From: Bacillus sp. ZZV12-4809
GTDB taxonomy: Bacteria; Bacillota; Bacilli; Bacillales; Cytobacillaceae
Assembly: GCF_009849585.1 (NCBI RefSeq)
Contig: NZ_VCRN01000017.1
Location: 1-64,000, forward strand
DNA length: 64,000 nucleotides
Direction of reading: 5' to 3'
Positions 53,595 to 62,501 of the stretch are shown here, one piece after another. Position 1 is the first letter of the stretch; the number at the start of each line of letters is the position of its first letter. Under the pieces are notes generated by a model. That model was not told where the DNA came from. It saw nothing but the letters and a program-made list of their open reading frames with translations, and did not search any database. A program made the translations under genes and the position numbers.

Positions 53595-54096
53595 ATTTGG
53601 AGAGCTCCTTCTTTATGTCTTCTGCTGTTGTATCGATTTCTTCTCCCCAATGATCATTGACCTTATGGAACACTATATTGCCTTTAGTGTCCATTAATGC
53701 ATAGCCTCTGTAGGCAGTGTCGCCATTTTTCATGTCAGCCCGTTCAATAAGCTTCATTTCCGGATCAGAAATAAAAGGGAGGCTGTGCCCCATTTTTTCT
53801 TCCAGTGCCTGATAAAGCTGGAGCTGCTGCTCAGGCTGATCATTGCTGACGATGTACGTATTGGCATCCAAATCTTCCAGTTTATCCATATTCTGATGCA
53901 GCTCGACCAGCTGCTGCTGACAGAGTCCTCAGGTGTATGTGGTGATAAAGAAGAAGATAGATGGCTTGTCCTGCGGAAAGGCAACTTCTTTGCCATTGTG
54001 GTCCTTTAAAGCAATCGTATCCTGGGACTGATCTTTGCCGCAGCCAGTCAGAACAAGAAGAACGATTGCGAATAGAAAGATGAACTTTTTCTTCAT
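53593..54096 (-). CDS. Thioredoxin-like lipoprotein, candidate selenoprotein (UGA in the CxxC motif)
   Basis: Read from ATG 54096 (GGAG 6 bases upstream), the product starts MKKKFIFLFAIVLLVLTGCG, a lipoprotein signal with the Cys at 19. It continues as a thioredoxin-fold redoxin. At codon 56 (53931-53929) TGA interrupts FFFITTYT-x-GLCQQQL, exactly where relatives have the first Cys of CxxC. The rest stays in frame to 53593, giving 167 residues. Sixteen or so bases after the TGA comes a perfect 6-bp stem with loop GGTCG (53914-53898), as expected for a bacterial SECIS. If Sec is inserted, it is a UxxC redox lipoprotein outside the membrane. The alternative is a nonsense mutation of a Cys codon. 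Confidence 0.62.
53898..53931 (-). promoter_or_regulatory. Candidate SECIS element after in-frame UGA
   Basis: TGA at 53931-53929; GCAGCT (53914-53909), loop GGTCG (53908-53904), AGCTGC (53903-53898). The GGUC of the loop begins 21 bases after the UGA. In E. coli fdhF the equivalent GGUC begins about 19 bases after the UGA on a short stem. A lower CTG/CAG pairing is possible below the stem. Confidence 0.55.
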
Positions 54097-54243
54097 AAGA
54101 TCTCCATTTCCTTGTAGTGATTATCTTATCATTATGGCGTTCTTTTTCATTTTTCTCAACAAAAATGCACGATTAGAGTAATCATAAAACAAACACACTC
54201 CATAATACGAGAGTGTGCGTTTTATGAAGTATTGGGGGTTGTT

Positions 54244-54417
54244 CTAATGGATGAGTTTGCTTCGCTGCACTTTATTGATGAGCTTATCGAGCTCCACAGA
54301 GTACATGAGCGTTTCAGGATGTGACAATCCCTTGTTTTTTCCAACAGAAATCATCTTTTTGCGCAGGACATCGATGTCATAATGAAGTTTTTGTATAGTA
54401 GTCGAAGGTGCAGTCAT
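54244..54417 (-). CDS. Spo0E-like aspartyl phosphatase
   Basis: A 57-residue protein starting at ATG 54417 with AGGAG 8 bases upstream; longer in-frame starts lack one. Two helices with the family signature SVELDKLINK, close to the Spo0E SQELD motif. These phosphatases remove phosphate from Spo0A and hold back sporulation. Stands alone, divergent from the OFA transporter leader. Confidence 0.85.
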   Translation of the reverse strand: MTAPSTTIQKLHYDIDVLRKKMISVGKNKGLSHPETLMYSVELDKLINKVQRSKLIH

Positions 54418-54582
54418 TGATTCGGCTCCTATCCGGGATGAAAATATATATTCTATTATCGACAAATTAACCAGTAAATAAACAGATTCGACAAAACTTA
54501 TAAAAAGATTACAAGATTCAACAACGTCTTGATGTTAATCTATTAAACAATATGTTCATGATGAAAAATTGCTAAATAGGTC

Positions 54583-54611
54583 TTGAACAAGCTTTTTCAA
54601 AGTGATATGAT
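54583..54611 (+). promoter_or_regulatory. SigA promoter of the OFA transporter leader
   Basis: TTGAAC (54583-54588), 17-bp spacer, TATGAT (54606-54611). The start is near 54618, about 245 bases before the transporter start codon. Confidence 0.78.
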
Positions 54612-54639
54612 TTTTAATAGTTCAAAAATCTGTCACATT

Positions 54640-54800
54640 TTGATTTGAGATAGCGATCCTGTCGTCGGTTAAAATGTCATCAGATTCCTTTATGATTTAC
54701 AGTTGGTCCTTTAAGCAGCGCATCCTGCTTGATACTAACCGTCAATCCTTCTTTAGCATACCCCAATACAGGGGTGCGGGAGAGATTGGCGGTTTTTTTG
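54640..54800 (+). promoter_or_regulatory. Structured leader with attenuator before the OFA transporter, candidate riboswitch
   Basis: A strong terminator (AACCGTCAATC at 54737 with GATTGGCGGTT at 54784, inner GCA-CCCC/GGGGTGC, then seven T) lies about 60 bases before the start codon. Its 5' arm can instead pair with CGGTTA at 54666-54671 (TAACCG at 54736-54741), a candidate antiterminator. Just before it is hairpin AAGCAG-CGCATC-CTGCTT and then ACTAACCG. The same hairpin-ACTAACCG-terminator order recurs at 56191-56266. No known riboswitch class was recognised. Confidence 0.55.
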
Positions 54801-54862
54801 TTTCAGGAAATCTTTCCTGAAACCGCTTTACAAAGGTGTGAGGATGATGAGGGGGAAAAAGA

Positions 54863-56125
54863 GTGAAAAAGACAAAAAATAGGTGGCTGATTGCCGCCTC
54901 GGCCGTAGGAATACATATTTCCATCGGTTCAGTTTACGCCTGGAGCAACTTTACCAATCCATTGATTGACCAGTTTGGCTGGACTTCAAAGGAGGTACAG
55001 CTTACCTTCAGTTTAGCTATTCTGTTTCTGGGATTGTCAGCAGCATTTCTTGGCCACTTTGTTGAAAAGCATGGACCAAAAAAAGCAGGTCTTCTGGCAG
55101 CAGGATTTTTCGGAGCCGGCATGCTTGGAGCCGGGTTGGCAGTCAATATGGGATCATTGCCGTTTTTGTACATAACCTACGGTGTTCTTGGCGGAATTGG
55201 TTTAGGGGTAGGCTATATTGCGCCTGTATCCACACTGGTAAAATGGTTCCCGGACCGCCGCGGATTTGCAACAGGTCTTGCGATTATGGGATTTGGCTTT
55301 GCTGCAGCGGTAGCGAGCCCTGTCATGGATGCCCTGATTAAATCTGCTGGTACAGCAAATACGTTCTTTATTTTAGGAGCAGCCTACCTAATCATTATGA
55401 CATTATCATCTTTATATTTAGAAAAACCGCCTGAAGGCTGGGCACCTGAAGGAATGAAGGAAAAAGCTGCAGCCGGAAAAATCAAAATCAAACAGGATTT
55501 GGCACAGTTAACGGCGAATGAAGCAGTAAAGACATCCCGATTCTATTATTTATGGTTCATGCTGTTCATTAATGTGACGTGCGGAATTGCGATTCTGTCT
55601 GCTGCAAAGCCGCTGGCACAGGAAAGCATCGGCATGACAACGGCGGAAGCAGCCACGCTTGTAGGAGTCCTTGGCATCTTTAATGGGCTTGGACGTCTGG
55701 CATGGGCTTCTATCTCCGATTATATCGGCCGCCCGAATACGTATACGATTTTCTTCGTATCACAGATCGCCTTATTCCTATTACTTCCAATCACAAAAGA
55801 GGCGATTCTTTTCCAGGTCATGCTGGCGATTGTCTACACGATGTACGGCGGAGGGTTCTCATCCATCCCGGCATTTATCGGCGACGTTTTTGGAACAAAA
55901 CAGCTTGGCGCCATACATGGCTACATCCTTACAGCATGGGCAGCAGCTGGTCTTGCAGGCCCAATGTTTGCGGCATGGATGAAGGATTCAACAGGAAGCT
56001 ATGCATCAAGTCTGACAAGCTTTGCCGCACTGTTTGTGGTGGCATTCATCGTGTCAATCTTAATCCGCTTTGATATGAAAAAATTGCGCAGGCAAAATGA
56101 AGCAAATAACCGAATGGCAAGTTAA
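54863..56125 (+). CDS. OFA-family MFS transporter (oxalate/formate antiporter-like)
   Basis: A 420-residue, 12-helix MFS protein. GTG 54863 follows GAGGGGG by 8 bases. Markers: SIGSVYAWSNFTNPLIDQFGW in the first helix region, GLGVGYIAPVSTLVKWFPDRRGFATG after helix 4, and YGGGFSSIPAFIGDVFG in the second half. These fit the OFA group, which moves oxalate, formate, lactate or related acids. The formate-dehydrogenase-like gene downstream fits formate or oxalate handling. Expression appears to be set by the leader attenuator. Confidence 0.9.
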   Translation: MKKTKNRWLIAASAVGIHISIGSVYAWSNFTNPLIDQFGWTSKEVQLTFSLAILFLGLSAAFLGHFVEKHGPKKAGLLAAGFFGAGMLGAGLAVNMGSLPFLYITYGVLGGIGLGVGYIAPVSTLVKWFPDRRGFATGLAIMGFGFAAAVASPVMDALIKSAGTANTFFILGAAYLIIMTLSSLYLEKPPEGWAPEGMKEKAAAGKIKIKQDLAQLTANEAVKTSRFYYLWFMLFINVTCGIAILSAAKPLAQESIGMTTAEAATLVGVLGIFNGLGRLAWASISDYIGRPNTYTIFFVSQIALFLLLPITKEAILFQVMLAIVYTMYGGGFSSIPAFIGDVFGTKQLGAIHGYILTAWAAAGLAGPMFAAWMKDSTGSYASSLTSFAALFVVAFIVSILIRFDMKKLRRQNEANNRMAS

Positions 56126-56129
56126 TTTT

Positions 56130-56266
56130 TATAAAAGAAGTATGGAAAAGCATATAGTCCCGCTTTCGCTTTTCTAATGGTATGGCACTTGGCAGCGAAC
56201 CTGCTAAAGACTAACCGCCGCAGAATCAGCATCTAGAAGTAGAGGCTTTTTGCGGTGGTTTTTTAT
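56130..56266 (+). promoter_or_regulatory. Structured intercistronic leader with terminator before the molybdoenzyme gene
   Basis: GGCAG (56191), loop CGAAC, CTGCT (56201), then ACTAACCG (56210), then the terminator ACCGCCGCA/TGCGGTGGT with a T run. This repeats the order seen at 54713-54800. Upstream AGTCCCGCTTTCGC and AATGGTAT show weaker likeness to the first leader. It may attenuate read-through from the OFA gene into the molybdoenzyme gene, or it may only be the OFA terminator. Confidence 0.5.
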
Positions 56267-56392
56267 CGAGTCTAACGGGCCATAAGAAAAAGGGCAAATT
56301 TTTTACATTCGCCCATATACAATAATAAATGCTATTTGAACATTGGAAATTAAGAGATTCAGGATCTCTATTAAATAGAAGGAGTGTTTCAG

Positions 56393-58753
56393 ATGGGAAA
56401 AACAAAACATCCAGGACCTCAGAAGAAAAAGGCTATGCCGGATCCAAAGCATTGGGTGAGTCCGGTTCCATTCGGACTTGGCAAAATTAAGCCAAAGCAT
56501 ATGAGGGATACAGCAAAAATCCTGTGGGAAAACAAAGATAATATCGGCTATGCCACCAATATTTTAACGAAAGGTGTCTGTGACGGATGTGCGCTTGGTG
56601 TATCCGGACTATATGACCAGACGCTTAAGGGGCCGCATGTATGTACAACACGTTTAAATGTTCTCCGTTTAAATACGGCCGGTGCGATCAAGCCGGACAT
56701 TCTGCATGCCGATATCGATGAGCTCCGCAAATATGACAGCACGGAACTTCGCAAGCTGGGCCGCATCCCGTATCCGATGATACGCAGAAAAGGCGAGCGC
56801 AAATTCTCCCGTATTACTTGGGATGATGCGATGAACATGATTGCTGAAAAAATGAAGGTGCTCGATCCGAAGCAGTATGCGTTCTACCTGACAAGCCGCG
56901 GAATTACGAATGAATCCTATTATGTGGCCGGCAAGGTTGCACGTTTCCTTGGCACGAACCACATTGATAATGCAAGCCGCATTTGTCATTCACCTTCGAA
57001 AACGGCGTTAAAGCGTTCCATCGGAGTAGGGGCATCTACAGCCAGCTACCTGGACTGGATTGGAACAGATGTCCTTCTGTTCTGGGGAAGCGTGGCATCC
57101 AACAGCTCGCCTGTATCATCCAAATACATGCTTGAAGCGAAAAAGAACGGAACAAAGATTATTGTCGTCAACCCATATAAAGAACCGGCAATGGACAAAT
57201 ACTGGATTCCGTCCAATCCTGAATCTGCTTTGTTCGGAACAAAAATTGCAGATGACTTTTATCAGGTTAACATTGGCGGAGACATTGCCTTTATGCATGG
57301 TATCATGAAGCACTGGTTTGATATGGAGAAAGCGGAGCGCGGTTCGGCCATCAACCATAAATTTGTGAATGAACACGTAAATGGCTATGAAGATTTGAAA
57401 AAGAAAGTGAGAGAGCAGTCATGGGAAGACATTATTAAATCTTCCGGTGTAACGAAAGAGCGGACTATTGAGCTTGCCGAACTGCTCGCTAACAGCAAAA
57501 ATGCTGTCTATGCCTGGGCTCTTGGTTTGACCATGCATTCATTCGCGACAGATAATATCTCACAGGTAGCGAACCTTGCGCTGCTTCGCGGTCATCTCGG
57601 CCGCAAGCATAATGGACTGATGCCATTCCGCGGCCACTCATCTGTGCAGGGAAGCGGAGAAATGGGTGCCGATCCGTTCGTATTGCCTGGCGGAGACTTT
57701 TACGGCGACAACTTTAACCGTATTGAAAACCTTTGGGGCTTCGAGCTTCAGAAATGGCAGGGCGATATTGTCGGCGTAACACTGGAAAATATTCTGCTTC
57801 CTGAAGAACATGAACGGAAAATTAAGCTCTACTATCTATCAGGCGGCAACTTCCTTGAGACCATGCCGGACCCTGATTTTATTGAAAAAGCACTATCTGA
57901 ACTGGATATTCGTGTTCACCAGGATATTATTTTAAATACGTCCACATTGGTGGATGCCAAGGAAGCAGTCATCGTGCTGCCTGCTAAAACCAGATACGAG
58001 CAGGAGGGCGGGGGTACCTCCACTTCAACCGAGCGAATGGTGTATTTCAGCCCGGAAATTGAAGGGAATAAGAACAAAATTGCCGAGGCGCGCGAAGAAT
58101 GGAAAATTTACATTGATCTGACGAAACGCGTAAAGCCTGAAACAGCCCATCTGGTTGATTTCAAAAATGCACAGGAAATCCGGGATGAAATTGCCCTGGC
58201 AAATCCTAATTACGATGGCATCCAGCACCTAAAAAAAGCAGGGGATGTCTTCCAGTGGGGCGGGGCATGGCTTTGTGAGGACGGCATCTGCCCGACTCCG
58301 GATGGCAAAGGCACACTTATTACCGTCGATATTCCGGACCTCGGCAAAAAAGAAGGCCAATTCATCGTTACATCCCGCCGCGGCAAGCAGTTCAATTCCA
58401 TGGTCTACAAAGAAGTGGACCCGCTGAATGGTGCCGGGCGATACGACGTATTAATGAATGCTGAAGACGGAAAAGACTTAAGCATTGCAGAAGGTGAAGG
58501 CATCGTCCTGTACAACGGATTCGGTGTCTTCCAGGGAAGAGCCAAATTCGTCGACATCGCCCGCGGCAACGTCGAAGTCCACTTCCCGGAAGGAAACTTC
58601 CTGCTGCCAAGAGGCCGCTACGAAAAATTCGCCGGTATCCCTGACTACAACATCACGGTTACCCTCGAAAAAGCGGACCGCTACAATGCACGCAAAGACG
58701 TGGAATATAACGAAAAACACATTGCTGAAGATGAAATTGATGCACCAGCGTAA
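56393..58753 (+). CDS. FdhF/YdeP-family molybdopterin oxidoreductase (formate dehydrogenase alpha-like)
   Basis: A 786-residue molybdopterin-guanine-dinucleotide enzyme; ATG 56393 has AAGGAGTG upstream. The N terminus shows only CDGC in KGVCDGCALG, not a full four-Cys iron-sulfur motif, as in the YdeP subgroup. Molybdenum-domain marks: WDDAMNMIAEKM, and RICHSPS, where formate dehydrogenases often carry Sec or Cys; here it is Cys. The C-terminal MopB domain begins around QFIVTSRRGKQFNSMVYKE. Such proteins oxidise formate or confer acid resistance; substrate unproved. Confidence 0.88.
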   Translation: MGKTKHPGPQKKKAMPDPKHWVSPVPFGLGKIKPKHMRDTAKILWENKDNIGYATNILTKGVCDGCALGVSGLYDQTLKGPHVCTTRLNVLRLNTAGAIKPDILHADIDELRKYDSTELRKLGRIPYPMIRRKGERKFSRITWDDAMNMIAEKMKVLDPKQYAFYLTSRGITNESYYVAGKVARFLGTNHIDNASRICHSPSKTALKRSIGVGASTASYLDWIGTDVLLFWGSVASNSSPVSSKYMLEAKKNGTKIIVVNPYKEPAMDKYWIPSNPESALFGTKIADDFYQVNIGGDIAFMHGIMKHWFDMEKAERGSAINHKFVNEHVNGYEDLKKKVREQSWEDIIKSSGVTKERTIELAELLANSKNAVYAWALGLTMHSFATDNISQVANLALLRGHLGRKHNGLMPFRGHSSVQGSGEMGADPFVLPGGDFYGDNFNRIENLWGFELQKWQGDIVGVTLENILLPEEHERKIKLYYLSGGNFLETMPDPDFIEKALSELDIRVHQDIILNTSTLVDAKEAVIVLPAKTRYEQEGGGTSTSTERMVYFSPEIEGNKNKIAEAREEWKIYIDLTKRVKPETAHLVDFKNAQEIRDEIALANPNYDGIQHLKKAGDVFQWGGAWLCEDGICPTPDGKGTLITVDIPDLGKKEGQFIVTSRRGKQFNSMVYKEVDPLNGAGRYDVLMNAEDGKDLSIAEGEGIVLYNGFGVFQGRAKFVDIARGNVEVHFPEGNFLLPRGRYEKFAGIPDYNITVTLEKADRYNARKDVEYNEKHIAEDEIDAPA

Positions 58754-58757
58754 AAGG

Positions 58758-58790
58758 AGGGAGATGGCTTTTGGGCCATCTCTTTTTTTG
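58758..58790 (+). terminator. Terminator after the molybdoenzyme gene
   Basis: GAGATGGC (58761) and GCCATCTC (58775) with a T run. Confidence 0.85.
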
Positions 58791-59182
58791 ATTGGGAGTG
58801 GGGTTGAGGTAAATGAGATTGGCGGCTGTGGATAATGCTGAAAATGAGCAGGAAGTTGTTTTGAAATCAAGGGTAGACGCCACTTGTTCAGCATAAATCT
58901 AAAGAAGGTGCTTCAAAACCCATGATGATACCTCTTTTTCAACAAAGCAAATCGCCAATGTTAGTAATCTGGAAAAATAACGCCAAAATGAGCCAGCCGG
59001 AAGGAAAATGGTAGTTAATCAGAAGGAATAACGAGCAAAACGAGCAAGCCCCCCAAAAAATGAGCGACCCACGCCAAAAGAGGCAGTTAATCCCCTCATA
59101 CCACCCGCCTATTTTCCAAAATAGGCTCGCCCCACTGCGACATCCAATTTTTTCCTCCGTCAAATATAATGAGGTGAAAATG
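58791..59182. other. Intergenic region, no gene seen
   Basis: AT-rich sequence with scattered short repeats (AGTTAATC occurs twice near 59013 and 59087; GAGCAAAACGAGCAAG). No ORF with a credible ribosome site and no known RNA motif was found. Confidence 0.5.
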
Positions 59183-60055
59183 ATGAAGAAAATCAAACAG
59201 GCATTGGCAGCAGGGGTCATTTCCCTGGCAGTTATTTTTTCAGGGGGAACAGTTTTAGCCGACCATAGCGGAGATAAAGAAATAGCTGTGGTTAAGAAAG
59301 GGGATACCCTATATTCCTTGGCTAAGAAGCATCATCTGAGTGTGACGCAGATGATGGAGCTGAATGATTTAACAGGTACGACGATCTATCCAGGTCAGCG
59401 TTTCATTCTATCCGGGGAGGAAGCTGGATTTCACAAGATTATTGCCGGTTCGTTCAGCAAAAAAGAAAATGCGGAGAAGCAGGCAGCATTGCTGAAGAAA
59501 AAAGAAATCCCGGCGGCAATTAGCACGGCCGTCATTGATGGCAAAACCTATTATCGTGTGCAGACCGGCGCATTTAAAAACAAAAAGAATGCCGTGCAGC
59601 AGCTGGAGGCAGTCAAAAAGGCAGGAATTAATGATGCCTTCATTTTGACCAGTCCATCGCTTCATATTTTTGGTTTAAAGCCTGGTGATGCCTATGATGA
59701 CATCATCAACAGAATGGGCAAGCCGAAAAAGACTGAAACCCAGCTTAATATTAAAAGCCTTTACTACCAGGGAGATGGTGCTGGTGTGAGGGTAACATTA
59801 AATATGAAGGACGGTACTATTGGCAGTCTTGCTGTTTATCCGGAATATTTAAGCCCGCGTCTGTTTCCTGCTCTTCCTTTTACTAAGGCCGAAGCTGTTA
59901 AATTGTATGGCGATGCCAACAAGACAAAATCAGTGACTTGCTACGAATCAGCCAAGTGTGAAGAGTTAACCTACGTGCTGGATCATTTAGAACTCAAAGT
60001 CCGGATTGACAGGGATCAAACCACTGTTCAGTTTCTGGAAATATTATATCGTTAA
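59183..60055 (+). CDS. Secreted LysM-SPOR protein with DUF4309-like C-terminal domain
   Basis: About 290 residues. ATG 59183 follows GAGGTG by 6 bases (ATG 59180 is adjacent). A signal peptide (MKKIKQALAAGVISLAVIFSG) is followed by one LysM domain (VVKKGDTLYSLAKKHHLSVTQ), then a SPOR domain (HKIIAGSFSKKENAEKQAA ... YRVQTGAFKNKKNAVQQL), then a ~120-residue domain like DUF4309 (GLKPGDAYDDIINRMGKP, CYESAKCEELTYVLD). LysM and SPOR bind peptidoglycan, so the protein is probably cell-wall associated. Confidence 0.85.
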   Translation: MKKIKQALAAGVISLAVIFSGGTVLADHSGDKEIAVVKKGDTLYSLAKKHHLSVTQMMELNDLTGTTIYPGQRFILSGEEAGFHKIIAGSFSKKENAEKQAALLKKKEIPAAISTAVIDGKTYYRVQTGAFKNKKNAVQQLEAVKKAGINDAFILTSPSLHIFGLKPGDAYDDIINRMGKPKKTETQLNIKSLYYQGDGAGVRVTLNMKDGTIGSLAVYPEYLSPRLFPALPFTKAEAVKLYGDANKTKSVTCYESAKCEELTYVLDHLELKVRIDRDQTTVQFLEILYR

Positions 60056-60071
60056 TGTCCGTGAATATAAA

Positions 60072-60109
60072 ACCGGCCCCAATTAGTATTCAGGAGCCGG
60101 TGTTTTTTT
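60072..60109. terminator. Terminator between convergent genes
   Basis: ACCGGC (60072) and GCCGGT (60096), followed by G and seven T. Confidence 0.82.
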
Positions 60110-60581
60110 GCTTTACTGCAGATTTACTAATCACACCCATTATTCCGCGAGTCAGAAGGAAGGTTGAGAATATAGAAATGAAGCTGTAAAAAGAATTCCA
60201 AGATTTCTTGTATTTGATTAACTGTGTGTGTTTTTCCAGAAAATGCTCGGCAATTGCTGATGGGACACTAAAAATCAGGGACTTCATAAGGATTCCCTTT
60301 AGTCCGCTATTCCGGGTCTGCTGGTTATAATAAACACAGGAAACCGGAAAGATAATATAGCTGAAAAGCACACTGACATCAAAAGTTTTAAACAGTTTAA
60401 CCGGGTACTTGAGATATCCTTTTCGCACTAAGAGATTATCCAGGAAGGTGGCAATATAGCTTTTCAAAAAGAACACGATTAGCCAATCTTTTATCAGGGG
60501 CTTTCTGACCAGATGGAAGAAAGTCCCGATCCCGAAGATAAACAGGCTCCGCAGCAGATTCGTTTCAAACCTTCGACCCAT
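60090..60581 (-). CDS. CBO0543-like integral membrane protein
   Basis: About 163 residues with four or five hydrophobic segments (SLFIFGIGTFFHLV, WLIVFFLKSYIATFLD, VSVLFSYIIFPVSCVYY, FYSFISIFSTFLLTRGIMGVI). ATG 60581 has AAAGGAG upstream; the longer GTG/ATG frame start at 60602 does not. It matches the CBO0543-family pattern common in spore formers, of unknown function. It ends on a terminator shared with the LysM-SPOR gene. Confidence 0.8.
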   Translation of the reverse strand: MGRRFETNLLRSLFIFGIGTFFHLVRKPLIKDWLIVFFLKSYIATFLDNLLVRKGYLKYPVKLFKTFDVSVLFSYIIFPVSCVYYNQQTRNSGLKGILMKSLIFSVPSAIAEHFLEKHTQLIKYKKSWNSFYSFISIFSTFLLTRGIMGVISKSAVKQKNTGS

Positions 60582-60613
60582 TTGGTCATTCTCCTTTGTC
60601 ATCTGGCATGCTA

Positions 60614-61750
60614 TTATGGCTTTAGGATAACTTTTATGCAGTCCTCTGTTTTTGTATCAAATGCTTCATAGCCATGTTTGGCATCATCCAGCGGCAAGAC
60701 ATGGGTGACGATATCGCTTGGATCGAATTTTCCTTCAGCGATCATTTTATACAAATATGGCATATAAGGAATGACCGGAGCCTGGCCCGAGCGTATATTG
60801 ACATTTCGCTCAAAAATGTCGCCTAATGGGAACGCATTGTATCTCATTCCATAAACACCCGTTATTTGTATCGTCCCGCCTTTTCGGACTGCCTGAGTCG
60901 CCATAACGACAGCCCCCATTGATCCGCCTTGCAGCTTTAATCCGGTTGCCAGGAATTCCATCGGAGTCATTTTCCCATCCATTCCGACACAATCGATTAC
61001 AACATCGGCGCCGCCTTTGGTGATTTCCTTAATATATTCCCCGGCATTTTTGGTCTGCTCAAAATTGATGATTTCTACTTTATTGGTTCGTTTTGCATGC
61101 TGAAGCCGGTAATCAATATAGTCAACAGCAATGACTCGTTTAGCACCCTTCATCCAGGCAAACTTTTGCACCATAAGTCCAACCGGACCGCAGCCAAGAA
61201 CCACGACAGTGTCGCCATCCTTAACCCCTGCATTGTCTACAGACCAATAGGCTGTAGGAACAACGTCCGCAATCAGCACTAATTTTTCATCTTCCACTTC
61301 CGAGTTTTCAGGGATTTTAAAAGGAGTGAAGTTGCCATAAGGCACACGCATATATTCCGCCTGACCGCCAGGATATCCGCCTGTCGTTTCTGAATAACCA
61401 AAGAAGCCGCCCATTTCTCCATGCGGATTAGAGTTATCACACTGGCTTGTTAAGTCTGTTTTACAATAAATGCATTCTCCGCAGCTCACATTAAAAGGGA
61501 TGATGACACGGTCGCCTTTTTTCAGATTTTTCACTTCCGGTCCTGCTTCTTCGACGATTCCCATTGGTTCATGGCCGATAATATAGTTTTCATACGTGTT
61601 CGGTATCATGCCGTGGATTAAATGCAGATCAGATCCGCAAATCGCCGTAGTCGTAACCTTGATGATGATATCATCAGCTTTTTCAAACTTAGGGGCCTCA
61701 ACTTCTTTAACAGCCACATCTTTAATGCCCTGATATGTAACAGCCTTCAT
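60614..61750 (-). CDS. adhB: Zinc-dependent alcohol dehydrogenase (AdhB-like)
   Basis: A 378-residue medium-chain dehydrogenase. ATG 61750 follows AGGAGG by about 9 bases. Catalytic zinc ligands in ICGSDLHLIHG and GHEPMGIVEE, a structural zinc-type Cys set in SCGECIYCKTDLTSQC, and the NAD motif VVLGCGPVGLMVQKF. It matches the B. subtilis AdhB group, related to glutathione-independent formaldehyde dehydrogenases. The neighbouring coat genes match yraF/yraG, the same arrangement as in B. subtilis, so it is probably spore-related. Confidence 0.93.
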   Translation of the reverse strand: MKAVTYQGIKDVAVKEVEAPKFEKADDIIIKVTTTAICGSDLHLIHGMIPNTYENYIIGHEPMGIVEEAGPEVKNLKKGDRVIIPFNVSCGECIYCKTDLTSQCDNSNPHGEMGGFFGYSETTGGYPGGQAEYMRVPYGNFTPFKIPENSEVEDEKLVLIADVVPTAYWSVDNAGVKDGDTVVVLGCGPVGLMVQKFAWMKGAKRVIAVDYIDYRLQHAKRTNKVEIINFEQTKNAGEYIKEITKGGADVVIDCVGMDGKMTPMEFLATGLKLQGGSMGAVVMATQAVRKGGTIQITGVYGMRYNAFPLGDIFERNVNIRSGQAPVIPYMPYLYKMIAEGKFDPSDIVTHVLPLDDAKHGYEAFDTKTEDCIKVILKP

Positions 61751-61769
61751 GCCGGATTTCCTCCTATCA

Positions 61770-62132
61770 TTATTTTTCAGGTGTGGCAAAGGTGCCGAGC
61801 CGGTCTGTATCCGCAGGGAAAAGCTCCATATTTCCAATGGCAATGGCCATATCGGCGGATTTTATATCTAGCTCTATTTGTTTACCGATATCTCGCGGAT
61901 AGATCCAGCCTTTTTTTAACATCAGTTCCGTAACTTCGCCATGCAAATCAATGGCTTGTTCCATTTGTCTGTAAAAAGCCTGCCGTAACTCTGGGCTTGC
62001 TGTTTCAGTCAATGAAATGGCATAATAGCGAATTCCTGTTTTTATTCGCAGAAGGAATTCCAATGCAAAGGTGTTATCAGCCATTTTGGGCATTCCTTCA
62101 GCATATTTTGGGTCGAGATAATCCTGATTCAT
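61770..62132 (-). CDS. yraF: CotF-family spore coat protein (YraF-like)
   Basis: A 120-residue helical protein. The CotF domain is visible: ALEFLLRIKTGIRYYAISLTE, ELRQAFYRQMEQAIDLHGEVTELML and the ending KKGWIYPRD. It has no signal peptide, as expected for coat proteins made in the mother cell. It lies between yraG-like and adhB genes in one minus-strand operon. Confidence 0.88.
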   Translation of the reverse strand: MNQDYLDPKYAEGMPKMADNTFALEFLLRIKTGIRYYAISLTETASPELRQAFYRQMEQAIDLHGEVTELMLKKGWIYPRDIGKQIELDIKSADMAIAIGNMELFPADTDRLGTFATPEK

Positions 62133-62146
62133 CTATTTTCACCGCC

Positions 62147-62356
62147 TTATGAGAGAGTTTTTGCATTCTTGTATAATTCCTTTAATTCCTGGATCGCCTG
62201 AATTGACTGTTCCACATCTTTTTCAAGCAATTTCTTTAAATCGTTATCAAAGCAGATGCCCATTACCATTTTGGATTTCAACAGGCAGTCTGTTTTAAAG
62301 TTGAGCATTTCATGTGTTTCCATTGTTTCATGATAGCCAAGACCTAAATCGTCCAT
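62147..62356 (-). CDS. yraG: Small spore coat-associated protein (YraG-like)
   Basis: 69 residues, helical: HETMETHEMLNFKTDCLLKSK, then MGICFDNDLKKLLEKD. It resembles the half-size CotF partner proteins YraE/YraG. The first gene of the minus-strand operon; AAAGGAGG precedes the start. It faces the divergent yraE-yraD pair across 145 bp. Confidence 0.82.
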   Translation of the reverse strand: MDDLGLGYHETMETHEMLNFKTDCLLKSKMVMGICFDNDLKKLLEKDVEQSIQAIQELKELYKNAKTLS

Positions 62357-62501
62357 TTTTTCGTCCTCCTTTTGATGTTAATGTTTCTTGTTTTACCGGC
62401 TTTATGCGGAATTTGCTATGACCGGCAATTGAAATAAATACCATAGGTTACGGAAGAGGGAAATGCGCAAAATGAGAGTATAACTGAATGGGGGGATTTT
62501 T

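Noticed and set aside
56393-58753. Selenocysteine in the formate dehydrogenase-like enzyme
   Set aside because: The frame has no internal TGA and the ligand site reads RICHSPS with Cys.
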